A stretch of DNA of 64,000 nucleotides from Streptomyces sp. HUAS MG91 (GTDB lineage Bacteria; Actinomycetota; Actinomycetes; Streptomycetales; Streptomycetaceae): assembly GCF_040529335.1 (NCBI RefSeq), contig NZ_CP159534.1, positions 7,874,001 to 7,938,000 on the forward strand, read 5' to 3'. This document shows positions 8,843-15,912 of this stretch, piece after piece. Below the pieces are notes generated by a model. The model was not told the DNA's origin. It worked only from the letters and a program-made list of their open reading frames with translations, and made no database searches. The translations under genes and the position numbers were made by a program. How positions within the stretch are numbered: the first letter of the stretch is position 1; each line of letters begins with the position of its first letter.

Positions 8843-8877
8843 GCCGGGCATGTGCGGCCACGTCGCACATGCCCGGC
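8843..8877. terminator. Bidirectional hairpin terminator between convergent SDR genes
   Basis: Two perfectly complementary 14-base arms (8843-8856 and 8864-8877) surround a 7-base loop, in the 60-base gap between convergent genes. There is no strong U-tract, as is common in streptomycetes. Confidence 0.8.
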
Positions 8878-8886
8878 AGATGGTGG

Positions 8887-9651
8887 TCAGACCGCCGACC
8901 AGCCGTTGTCCACGGGCAGGATGACGCCGTTGATGTTGCTGGCGGCATCGGAGGCGAGGAAGGCGATGGCGTTGGCCTGCTCCTCGGCTGCGGCGACGCG
9001 TCCGATGTTGTGCATGTAGGAACCGAGCACGGCCGGGCCGTGTGCCCCTTCCTGGGTGTCCACCTGCAGGCTGGTCCCGGTGCCGCCCGGTGCGATGCCG
9101 TTGGTACGGATGCCCTTGTCTCGGTACATCACGGCCAGGGACTTGATCAGTCCGGCGACACCGTGCTTGGACACCGTGTAAGCCGCACCGGCCGCGCTGC
9201 CCCGCAGGGACGCCTCGGACGCGGTGAAGACGATCGAGCCGTGGCCCTGGTCCAGCATGTGGGGGAGTGCCGCACGGGTCAGTTGGAACGGCGCGGTGAG
9301 GTTGATGCGCAGCACGCGCTCCCACTCGGCGTCGTCAGTGTCGGCCGCGGCCGACATCCGGTCCATGATGCCGGCGTTGTTCACCAGTACGTCGAGGCCT
9401 CCGAGGGTGTCGGTCGCGGTGGAGACGACCTCCTCGACTACCTCGGGCCGGCTCAGGTCGCCCACCACGGCTACAGCCGTGCCGCCCTGCTTCTCTATGA
9501 GGCCCACCGTCTCCTTGGCGCTCTCCGCGTTCAGATCGGCGACCAGGATCTTCGCGCCCTCCGCCGCGAACCGCAGCGCGGTGGCGCGGCCGATGCCGGC
9601 GCCGGCACCGGTGATGACGACGGTCTTGTCGGAGAGGCCTGTGGTGGTCAT
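8887..9651 (-). CDS. SDR-family oxidoreductase
   Basis: 254 residues from the ATG at 9651 (MTTTGLSDK), preceded on its strand by AAGGGAGCAC; the longer frame to 9738 adds an Arg/Ser-rich stretch unlike the family. Motifs are TGAGAGIG (cofactor), NNAG, and a catalytic Ser/Tyr/Lys set in TASEAS and YTVSKHG; VADLN after beta-2 points to NAD. It is convergent with the SDR at 8059-8823 and is followed upstream by another SDR-like gene on the same strand. Substrate unknown. Confidence 0.87.
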   Translation of the reverse strand: MTTTGLSDKTVVITGAGAGIGRATALRFAAEGAKILVADLNAESAKETVGLIEKQGGTAVAVVGDLSRPEVVEEVVSTATDTLGGLDVLVNNAGIMDRMSAAADTDDAEWERVLRINLTAPFQLTRAALPHMLDQGHGSIVFTASEASLRGSAAGAAYTVSKHGVAGLIKSLAVMYRDKGIRTNGIAPGGTGTSLQVDTQEGAHGPAVLGSYMHNIGRVAAAEEQANAIAFLASDAASNINGVILPVDNGWSAV

Positions 9652-9839
9652 GACGTGCTCCCTTGCGTGTGCTGACCCGGATCGCGCTCGACTGGATCCG
9701 GTGTGTTCACGGTAACTCTTTTTGGCACTGACTGCCATAGTGGCTTTCGGCGCCTAAAAGGGTGAGCGATTCCGGCGCGCGACGGTGCGACGGTGTTGTA
9801 CGACACACATCAGGAGGAGGTCGCCACCTACCTGGCTCC

Positions 9840-10553
9840 CTAGCCGAGAGACACGCCGGTGTGCTGCTCCAAGGCGTCGATGAGGCGTGTCTGGAATCCT
9901 TCGTCCTGGCATGCCGAACGGGGTGCCTGCGGCTGCTGGTGGTACCAGTAGCCGCCGGTGGACGGCGTCACGTCGCGGTGGGTGGCGAGCCACGTCTGGG
10001 TCCGGTGTCCGGCGGTCAGGTCGTCCGGTGCACCGGCTCCGCCCATGCGGGTGGGGACCCATCCGGGGTCGACCGCGTGGCTCGATGTTCCGTCCCAGCG
10101 GGTGGCGAGGGCCAGCGCGAGCGCGGTGACCCACAGTTTGGTGTCGTCGTAGGAGGCACGTCCTGTGGTGAGTCCGCGCAGGTCGGTGGAGCCGGTGCGG
10201 TGCATGGAACTGCTGAGGTAGACGAGTGTGGCCGGCTTGTCCATCAGGGCGGTGAGCAGGTACGGCGCGACCGTATTGACGGTGACCGCGTCGGGGGAAC
10301 CCATGACTCCCGCGTTGTGGATGACGGCGTCGAACCGGCCGAACTCGCCTGTCTGCCCGGCCACACCCTGGATCTCGTCGAGATCGGAGAGGTCTCCGGT
10401 GACGATGCCCTTCCACCGGGCCGTGGTGTCCGCGGCGGTGAGCCGGTCCGGACGGCGGGCGTGGATGACCACGTCGTGCCCGTCGTCGGCCAGCGCGTCG
10501 GCCGTGTCGCGCCCGAGGCCGGTGGACGCGCCGGTGACGAGGATCAGTGCCAT
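9840..10553 (-). CDS. SDR-like (Rossmann) oxidoreductase
   Basis: 237 residues. Cofactor motif VTGASTGLG at residues 6-14, HARRPDR after beta-2 (an Arg pair typical of NADP users), IHNAG, and the YDDTK catalytic pair. The C-terminal part DPGWVPTRMGG and TGGYWYHQQPQAP matches SDRs of the retinol-dehydrogenase-like type common in actinobacteria. It lies 81 bases downstream of the XdhC pseudogene on the same strand. An in-frame start further upstream is not supported. Confidence 0.85.
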   Translation of the reverse strand: MALILVTGASTGLGRDTADALADDGHDVVIHARRPDRLTAADTTARWKGIVTGDLSDLDEIQGVAGQTGEFGRFDAVIHNAGVMGSPDAVTVNTVAPYLLTALMDKPATLVYLSSSMHRTGSTDLRGLTTGRASYDDTKLWVTALALALATRWDGTSSHAVDPGWVPTRMGGAGAPDDLTAGHRTQTWLATHRDVTPSTGGYWYHQQPQAPRSACQDEGFQTRLIDALEQHTGVSLG

Positions 10554-10634
10554 GTCGGTCGGCTCCTGTGTGTGGGGGAGGGGTGGGGCGCGTTGTCGAC
10601 CGTACGTCGTCGGGGTGGCCTGAAAGGTGTGTGC

Positions 10635-11190
10635 TCAAGCGGCCGGGACCGGTGTCGGCCGGTGTGGCGTCCGGTGGATCGGGCCGTCGGTGGAGGCCAG
10701 GTGGCGTCCCGTGCCCCCGTGGGCTTGGGCGATGATCTCCGCGGTGATGGAGATCGCCGTCTCCTCGGGCGTACGGGCGCCCAGGTCGAGTCCGATGGGC
10801 GAGCGCAACAGCTCCAACTGTGCCGCGGACACGCCCACTTCGCGCAGGAGGCGCTGTCGCTCCGCGTGAGTCCTGCGCGAACCCATCGCTCCGACGTAAC
10901 CGACGGGCAGCCCGAGTGCCAGCCGCAGCAGCGGGATGTCGAACTTCGTGTCGTGCGTGAGGACGCACACAGCCGTTCGTGCGTCCACCTCGGTGCGTTC
11001 CAGGTAGCGGTGGGGCCAGTCGGCCACCACCTCGTCCGCGTACGGGAAGCGCGCGGACGTGGCGAAGACCGGGCGGGCGTCGCACACCGTGACCCGTTAG
11101 CCGAGGAACCGGCCCGCCTGGCTCAGCGCGGCGGCGAAATCGACCGCGCCGAAGATGAGCAGGCGCGACGGGGAAGCGGGCACATGGACG
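10635..11190 (-). pseudogene. XdhC/CoxI-family protein, C-terminal half, interrupted by a nonsense codon
   Basis: The open part (GTG 11087 to 10635, 150 codons) is the C-terminal Rossmann domain of XdhC, the factor that serves molybdenum hydroxylases (VTVCDARPVFAT, VLTHDTKFDIPLL, GYVGAMGSRRTHAER). Reading upstream in the same frame gives the missing family sequence (RLLIFGAVDFAAALSQAGRFLG) joined through a TAA at 11097-11099 where relatives have Tyr (TAC): a one-base nonsense change. The frame dies at a TGA about 40 codons further, and the N-terminal domain is absent. It is therefore a decayed gene, unless the short GTG-started piece is still used. No molybdenum hydroxylase genes are nearby. 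Confidence 0.8.
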
Positions 11191-11507
11191 AGGACGGACA
11201 GTTCTCGGGGCCCGCCACCGGGCGGGCGTCAGAGCAAAGCCTCGGCCGTGATGGGGAGCTGGCGGATGCAGAAGGAGTGCCGCTCCTTCCCGTCGGGCCC
11301 GGCGAATGGCCTCGGCCTCACTCTGTGGCGGTCATGCGGGCAGTCTGGCACCACGGGCAACGCTCGCGGCAGGGAGACTTTCCTCCCCCCTTTGCAACCC
11401 CTTTACCGTGATCCGCTACGTGCTGCCGCCTGTCGCTGCTCCGTCGGGCGGGGCCTGCCCAGGGCGCGGCGACGCGCTGGGCGGGTCGCCGTGCCCTGCC
11501 GGCCGGG
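11191..11507. other. Degenerate intergenic stretch upstream of the XdhC remnant
   Basis: I find no supportable gene here; open frames in both directions are short or low in information. The stretch contains a copy of the MmyB-associated motif (11368-11387), suggesting it once was the promoter and N-terminal part of a redox operon that has decayed. Confidence 0.5.
11368..11387. promoter_or_regulatory. MmyB-associated motif, site E (orphan)
   Basis: GGCAGGGAGACTTTCCTCCC closely matches the motif found upstream of the regulator and oxidoreductase genes at 30.6, 36.2, 37.8 and 37.9 kb. Here it lies upstream, on the minus strand, of the XdhC remnant rather than of an intact gene. See the motif findings. 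Confidence 0.4.
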
Positions 11508-11921
11508 TCAGTTGGCGGTGGCCGAATGCGCGGTGGCGTACTGCTCGTCGGTGACCGGCTCCAGCCAGGTGGTGCCGTCGCCCTGGCCGTCGCCGACGAC
11601 AATGGCGATGTGGGACATGAACGTGGCGTCGGTGGCCCCGTGCCAGTGTTCCTCGCCCGCGGGGCACTTGACGACGTTGCCGGCGCTGACGCGGACGACA
11701 TTGCCGTCACGGGTGCCGACGAGGCCGACGCCTTCGTTGATGTAGAGGGTCTGGCCGTTGGCGTGGGAGTGCCAGTTGGTGCGGGCGCCCGGGGTGAAGC
11801 GGACCAGGCCCACGGCGAGGCGGGCCGGTTCGGTGGGGGCTTCGAGTAGGTTGAGGTAGACGTCGCCGGTGAAGCGGTCGGCCGGGGTCTTGACGGTGGG
11901 GGTCGATGCGGCGAATTCCAT
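11508..11921 (-). CDS. Small cupin-domain protein
   Basis: 137 residues from the ATG at 11921. It is a single conserved beta-barrel with metal-binding cupin motif 1 (TNWHSHANGQTLYINEGVG, His/His/Glu/Gln type) and motif 2 (CPAGEEHWHGATDATFMSHIAI). The layout matches small cupins annotated as carboxymuconolactone-decarboxylase-associated or mandelonitrile-lyase-like proteins. It lies 32 bases downstream of the carboxymuconolactone-decarboxylase-like gene, a pairing very common in bacteria. Probable role: metal-dependent redox or isomerisation chemistry on a small molecule; the exact reaction is unknown. Confidence 0.85.
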   Translation of the reverse strand: MEFAASTPTVKTPADRFTGDVYLNLLEAPTEPARLAVGLVRFTPGARTNWHSHANGQTLYINEGVGLVGTRDGNVVRVSAGNVVKCPAGEEHWHGATDATFMSHIAIVVGDGQGDGTTWLEPVTDEQYATAHSATAN

Positions 11922-11953
11922 GGATGCTCCTGAGTAGGTGTGGGGGGTGGGGG

Positions 11954-12277
11954 TCAGGCGGCGTCGCGTTCGTCGGCGATCTTCTTGAGCCGGGTGATCG
12001 CGGTCATCGCGTTGGGCCAGCCCGCGTAGAAGCCCAGGTGCGTGATCGCCTCGGACAGTTCCTCGACGCTGAGTCCGTTGTCCAGGGCGACACCCAGGTG
12101 GTACGGGAGCTGCTCGCTGCGGTACAGGGCGGCGAGCACACTCACCGTGACCAGGCTGCGGTCGCGCGGTGACAGACCGGGCCGCTCCCACACGTCACCG
12201 AACAGCACGTTGTCGGTGAGCTCGACGAGCTTCGGCGCGATCTCGGCGAGTTCCTGCGGTGCGGACGGCTTCGGCAT
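11954..12277 (-). CDS. Carboxymuconolactone decarboxylase/AhpD-like protein
   Basis: 107 residues from the ATG at 12277 (MPKPSAPQE); an upstream GTG/ATG extension adds 14 residues with no family match. Family signatures are FGDVWERPGLSPRDRSLVTVSVLAALYRSEQLPYHLGVALDNGLS and GFYAGWPNAMTAI. The paired Cys-x-x-Cys of the AhpD peroxidase branch is absent, so this belongs to the decarboxylase-like branch. It heads the two-gene unit with the cupin and is divergent from the MmyB-type regulator gene at 12499, which probably controls it. Confidence 0.87.
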   Translation of the reverse strand: MPKPSAPQELAEIAPKLVELTDNVLFGDVWERPGLSPRDRSLVTVSVLAALYRSEQLPYHLGVALDNGLSVEELSEAITHLGFYAGWPNAMTAITRLKKIADERDAA

Positions 12278-12485
12278 GACGGCTCCAGAATGCAAAGAGA
12301 ACGTATCGGCACAGGTCACTCTGTGGCCTGGCCTGTCGGGCGGCAGCCGCTGCGGCCGTGGTCCGGGATGGCGTCGGGATGGACCCAGCTTCTGCCGATA
12401 TCCAGGAAACTGCTGGTCAAAGGGGTGGGGAAGGGCCTGGTGTTACAGGTACTGGCAGGACCCCCCACAGATACGCCGTCCGATC

Positions 12486-12491
12486 TAGCCT
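12486..12491 (+). promoter_or_regulatory. -10 hexamer for a leaderless regulator transcript
   Basis: TAGCCT lies 7 bases before the GTG start at 12499, with no ribosome-binding sequence between. This is the spacing expected when transcription begins at the start codon. Confidence 0.5.
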
Positions 12492-12498
12492 GGAATGC

Positions 12499-13365
12499 GT
12501 GAGCACTGAGAGCGACATCCGCGAGTTCCTGGCCTCCCGCCGAGCCAGGATCACCCCGCAGCAGGCTGGCCTGCCCGCCTACGGCGGCAACCGCCGCGTT
12601 CCGGGTCTGCGCCGCGAAGAAGTCGCCCTGCTCGCCGGAGTCAGCATCGACTACTACGTCCGTCTGGAGCGCGGCCGTCTCGCCGGCGCCTCGGACGAAG
12701 TCCTCGACTCGGTCGCGAACGCCCTCCAGCTCGACGACGCCGAGCGCGCCCACCTCTACGATCTGGCCCGTGCCGCCGCGAAGCGGCCCGCCCGCCGTAC
12801 GAAGCGTGTCCGCGGGCCGCTGCCGGACAGCGTCCTGCGCGTACTGCACTCCATGACGGACTCCCCGGCCTTCATCCGCAACGGCCGCCTCGACATCCTC
12901 GCCGTCAACGACCTCGGCCGTGCCCTCTACAGCCCGCTCTACGCGGAAGAGGGCCGGCATCCGGTGAACATCGCCCGTTTCCAGTTCCTCGACCCCACCG
13001 GGCGCGACTTTTTCCCGAACTGGGAGGAGTCCGTGAACACCACCGTGTCCCTGTTGCGCACCGAGGCTGGGCGCGCCCCGGGCGACACCGAGCTGACCGG
13101 CCTGATCGGTGAGCTGGTCACCCGAAACGACGAGTTCCGTACCGCGTGGGCCAAGCACAACGTGCGGCTGCACCACACCGGCCGCAAGGGCTTCCGGCAC
13201 CCCGTCATCGGCGAGATCACCCTCGACTTCGACGCGATGGAACTACCGGCCCAGCCCGGCCTGACCCTCACCGCCTACAGCGCCCCGCCGCACACCCCCG
13301 ACCACGACAAGCTCCAGCTCCTCGCGGCCTGGGCAGCGACTGAGGGAGTGACTGCCCGGCAGTAG
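12499..13365 (+). CDS. XRE-family regulator with MmyB-like ligand domain
   Basis: 288 residues from the GTG at 12499, preceded by a -10 hexamer rather than a ribosome site. The N-terminal helix-turn-helix (PGLRREEVALLAGVSIDYYVRLERGRL) spans about residues 25-80. It is followed by the MmyB-type ligand domain with its typical phrases (ILAVNDLGRALY, RFQFLDPTGRDFFPNWEE, TGLIGELVTRNDEFRTAWAKHNVRLHHTGRKGFRHPVIGEITLDFDAMELP). Such regulators usually sit divergent to one or two redox genes and control them. Here the divergent genes are the carboxymuconolactone-decarboxylase-like and cupin pair. Convergent with the IclR gene. Confidence 0.9.
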   Translation: MSTESDIREFLASRRARITPQQAGLPAYGGNRRVPGLRREEVALLAGVSIDYYVRLERGRLAGASDEVLDSVANALQLDDAERAHLYDLARAAAKRPARRTKRVRGPLPDSVLRVLHSMTDSPAFIRNGRLDILAVNDLGRALYSPLYAEEGRHPVNIARFQFLDPTGRDFFPNWEESVNTTVSLLRTEAGRAPGDTELTGLIGELVTRNDEFRTAWAKHNVRLHHTGRKGFRHPVIGEITLDFDAMELPAQPGLTLTAYSAPPHTPDHDKLQLLAAWAATEGVTARQ

Positions 13366-13409
13366 CAGCTTCTGGATGAGGGCTGGCCCGGCGGTGCTAC
13401 CGGTACGTC

Positions 13410-14186
13410 TCAGTGCTCCTGCTTCTCCAGCAGGCGTTCCGAGATGGTCGCCGCGGCCTGTTTGACGGCGAGCACGGCGTGCTCCACCTCGACGTCGCGC
13501 CGCTCGTTCTCGTCCCAGGCGACGCCCACGCTGCCCAGGGACGTCTTCTGGTCGGTGAGGATGGGGGCCGCGACGCTATAGACGCCGGGGTTGAAATCGC
13601 CGAACGACAAGGAGTAGCCGGCCTTCTTCATTTCGCCGAGGGTTGCGCGGAAGGTGCTCCAGTCGCTGCCCAGGCCCGCGTTCTCGATCTCGCTGCGCTG
13701 GCGCGCGTAGATGGCCTTCAGGCGGTGGTGTGGGAGATGGGCCAGGATGACCTTCGATACCGCCCCCTGGAACAACGGGCGCCGCTGCCCGCGGCTGAAC
13801 CGGTTCTCGGGGCTCTGCGGGGCGCGGGCCTCGCCGACGCACAGGACCGCATCGCGAAAGGCGGTGCACAGCAGGGCCGAGTGTCCGATCCGGTCCACCA
13901 GGTCCTCGAGAACGCCGTGGCTGGCCAGCAGCAGCGGGTCCGTCGTGCGGATCTGCAGGTCCATCTCGATGATCCGCGGACCGAGGGTGTAGTGGCCGTT
14001 GCGCACGGAGTCGAGCAGCCCGGCCTCGTGCAGCGTCTTGATGTAGCGGTATCCCGTCGACCGGGAGGTCTCGAGGGCCTCAAGGATCTCGGCTGTGGAC
14101 CATACCGGCCGTGATTCGCTGAACAGATCCAAGATGTTAAGCATCTTGGCCAGGCTCGCGCTGCCCTGAGTCGATGTCGCGGTCAT
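13410..14186 (-). CDS. IclR-family transcriptional regulator of the adjacent catabolic genes
   Basis: 258 residues from the ATG at 14186; the frame upstream to 14378 is not family-like and would span the operator. The N-terminal winged helix (LAKMLNILDLFSESRPVWSTAEILEALETSRSTGYRYIKTLHEAGLL) is followed by the IclR effector domain (YTLGPRIIEMDLQIR, FRDAVLCVGEARAP, FQGAVSKVILAHLP, SFGDFNPGVYSVAAPI, LGSVGVAWDENE). A near-perfect 21-bp palindrome lies 10 bases upstream of its start, and very similar sites stand at the other promoters of the 14-30 kb block, so this protein is the likely regulator of all of them and of itself. Confidence 0.92.
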   Translation of the reverse strand: MTATSTQGSASLAKMLNILDLFSESRPVWSTAEILEALETSRSTGYRYIKTLHEAGLLDSVRNGHYTLGPRIIEMDLQIRTTDPLLLASHGVLEDLVDRIGHSALLCTAFRDAVLCVGEARAPQSPENRFSRGQRRPLFQGAVSKVILAHLPHHRLKAIYARQRSEIENAGLGSDWSTFRATLGEMKKAGYSLSFGDFNPGVYSVAAPILTDQKTSLGSVGVAWDENERRDVEVEHAVLAVKQAAATISERLLEKQEH

Positions 14187-14195
14187 GACGGGACG

Positions 14196-14216
14196 ATATC
14201 CCGCAATGTGGGATAT
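14196..14216. promoter_or_regulatory. IclR operator, site 1
   Basis: The palindrome has core TCCCGCAATGTGGGAT with ATA/TAT ends; 9 of 10 base pairs around the centre are symmetric. It lies just upstream of the IclR start codon, the position of an autoregulatory operator. Near-identical copies occur at 20006-20026, 20058-20077 and 24463-24483. Confidence 0.75.
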
Positions 14217-14427
14217 TGCCAATGGCGGGCTGTGGGTGCTGCCCCTGACGGTAGTCCGTCCCGCGCTCGCGGGGCTGGTGATTCGGCAGATGGCGACAGT
14301 AGTGCCCCGCGCAGCCCGAATCCACCGGCGTGCGGCGATCAAGGGTTCGGGCCCGGGTGCCGTTTCTCCTGCCACCACCCGGGCCCCGAGGTATCGGGCC
14401 TGAATCTGCCGGGCCGCGATCAGCAGG

Positions 14428-15912
14428 TCACACCCGCGGGACCGCCATGTACTTGTATTCCAGGAACTCGTCGATGCCCACGCGTCCGCCTTCGCGGCCG
14501 AGGCCGGATGCCTTGATGCCGCCGAACGGTGCGGCGGGGTTGGACACGATGCCGGTGTTCAGGCCGACCATGCCGACCTCAAGGGCCTCGCTCACGCGGA
14601 AACCGCGGTCCACGTCCTGGGTGAACACATAGCCCGCGAGACCCCACGGGGTGTCGTTGGCCAGGCGGACACCCTCGTCCTCCGTGTCGAACGGAACGAC
14701 GGGGGCCACCGGGCCGAAGATCTCCTCGGTCATCAGGTTCGCCTCGGCGGACACGTCGGCCAGGACGGTGGGTGCGTAGAAGTAGCCGGGGCGGTCCGGC
14801 CGGTTTCCGCCGCAGACGACCTTCGCGCCCTTGCCGACGGCGTCGTCGACGAGGTCCTGGACCTTCCGCAGCGCCTTTTCCTCCACGAGCGGGCCGACGT
14901 CCGTGCCCGGCTCCACGCCGTCGCCGACCGACAGCGCGCCGAGCCGGGCGGCGAGACGGCGGGCGAACTCGTCGGCGACAGGCCGCTGGACGAAGATCCG
15001 GTTCGCGGCCGTGCAGGCCTCGCCCATGTTGCGCATCTTGGCGGCGACCGCGCCCTCGACGGCGCGGTCGAGGTCGGCGTCCTCGAAGACGAGCAAGGGG
15101 GCGTTGCCGCCGAGCTCCATCGAGGAGCGCATGACGTGCTGGGAGGCCTGCTCCAGGAGGCGGACGCCCACCGCGGTCGAACCCGTGAAGCTGATCTTGC
15201 GGGCGATGCCGCTCGACATCCACGGGGAGACCACCGAGGACGGCTCGGTGGTGCACACGACGTTGAGGACGCCGGCGGGCAGCCCGGCCTCGACGAGGAT
15301 GTCCACGAGCGCCAGGGAGGACAGCGGGGTGAGGTTGGCGGGCTTGAACACGATCGTGCAGCCGGCCGCGATGGCCGGCCCGATCTTGCGGGTGCCCATG
15401 GCGAGCGGGAAGTTCCACGGGGTGACGAGGACACAGGGACCGACGGGCTCGCGCGAGACGAGGATGCGGTTCTTGCCGTCGCCGGTGTTCGTGAGGTCGC
15501 CACCAATACGGACGGCCTCTTCGGCGAACCAGCGAAAGAACTCGGCGGCGTAGGCGACTTCGCCCTTGGCCTCGGCCAGCGGCTTGCCCATCTCCGAGGT
15601 CATGATGAGGGCGAGTTCGTCCTGCCGCGCCATGAGGAGGTCGTAGGCGCGGCGCAGGATCTCGCTGCGCTCGCGGGGACTGGTCCTGGCCCACTCCTTC
15701 TGCGTGCGGCCCGCGGTCTCGATAGCGCGCCGGGCGTCCTCGGGGCCGCCGTCGGCGACCGTGGCGATGACTTCCTCGGTGGCCGGGTTGACGACGTCGA
15801 AGTGGGCGCCGGACGCGGCCTCGCCCCACTTGCCGTCGATGAAGATGCCGGTGCTGACCTTGGCGATGACCTCGCGGGCCTGCTGTGGGGTACGGGGGGT
15901 GCTGGTGCTCAT
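14428..15912 (-). CDS. Aldehyde dehydrogenase, succinate-semialdehyde dehydrogenase-like
   Basis: 494 residues, full length for the family. The NAD(P) site is in VLVTPWNFPLAMGTRKIGPAIAAGCTIVFKPA and FTGSTAVG, the general base Glu in MELGGNAP and the catalytic Cys in MGEACTAANR; the C-terminal EEIFGPV and PFGGIKASGLGREGG segments are standard. The GabD-like features (ASQHVMRSSMELGGN, GLNTGIVSNPAAPFGG) favour a semialdehyde substrate. It oxidises an aldehyde to the acid. Its start overlaps the stop of the FAD/Fe-S dehydrogenase gene by 4 bases, so it is the last gene of a coupled operon. Confidence 0.9.
   Translation of the reverse strand: MSTSTPRTPQQAREVIAKVSTGIFIDGKWGEAASGAHFDVVNPATEEVIATVADGGPEDARRAIETAGRTQKEWARTSPRERSEILRRAYDLLMARQDELALIMTSEMGKPLAEAKGEVAYAAEFFRWFAEEAVRIGGDLTNTGDGKNRILVSREPVGPCVLVTPWNFPLAMGTRKIGPAIAAGCTIVFKPANLTPLSSLALVDILVEAGLPAGVLNVVCTTEPSSVVSPWMSSGIARKISFTGSTAVGVRLLEQASQHVMRSSMELGGNAPLLVFEDADLDRAVEGAVAAKMRNMGEACTAANRIFVQRPVADEFARRLAARLGALSVGDGVEPGTDVGPLVEEKALRKVQDLVDDAVGKGAKVVCGGNRPDRPGYFYAPTVLADVSAEANLMTEEIFGPVAPVVPFDTEDEGVRLANDTPWGLAGYVFTQDVDRGFRVSEALEVGMVGLNTGIVSNPAAPFGGIKASGLGREGGRVGIDEFLEYKYMAVPRV

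Noticed and set aside
9762..11411. 549-codon plus-strand open frame
   Set aside because: It runs antisense to the SDR gene and the XdhC remnant; composition is Gly/Arg/Val shadow-type with no family motif or ribosome site.
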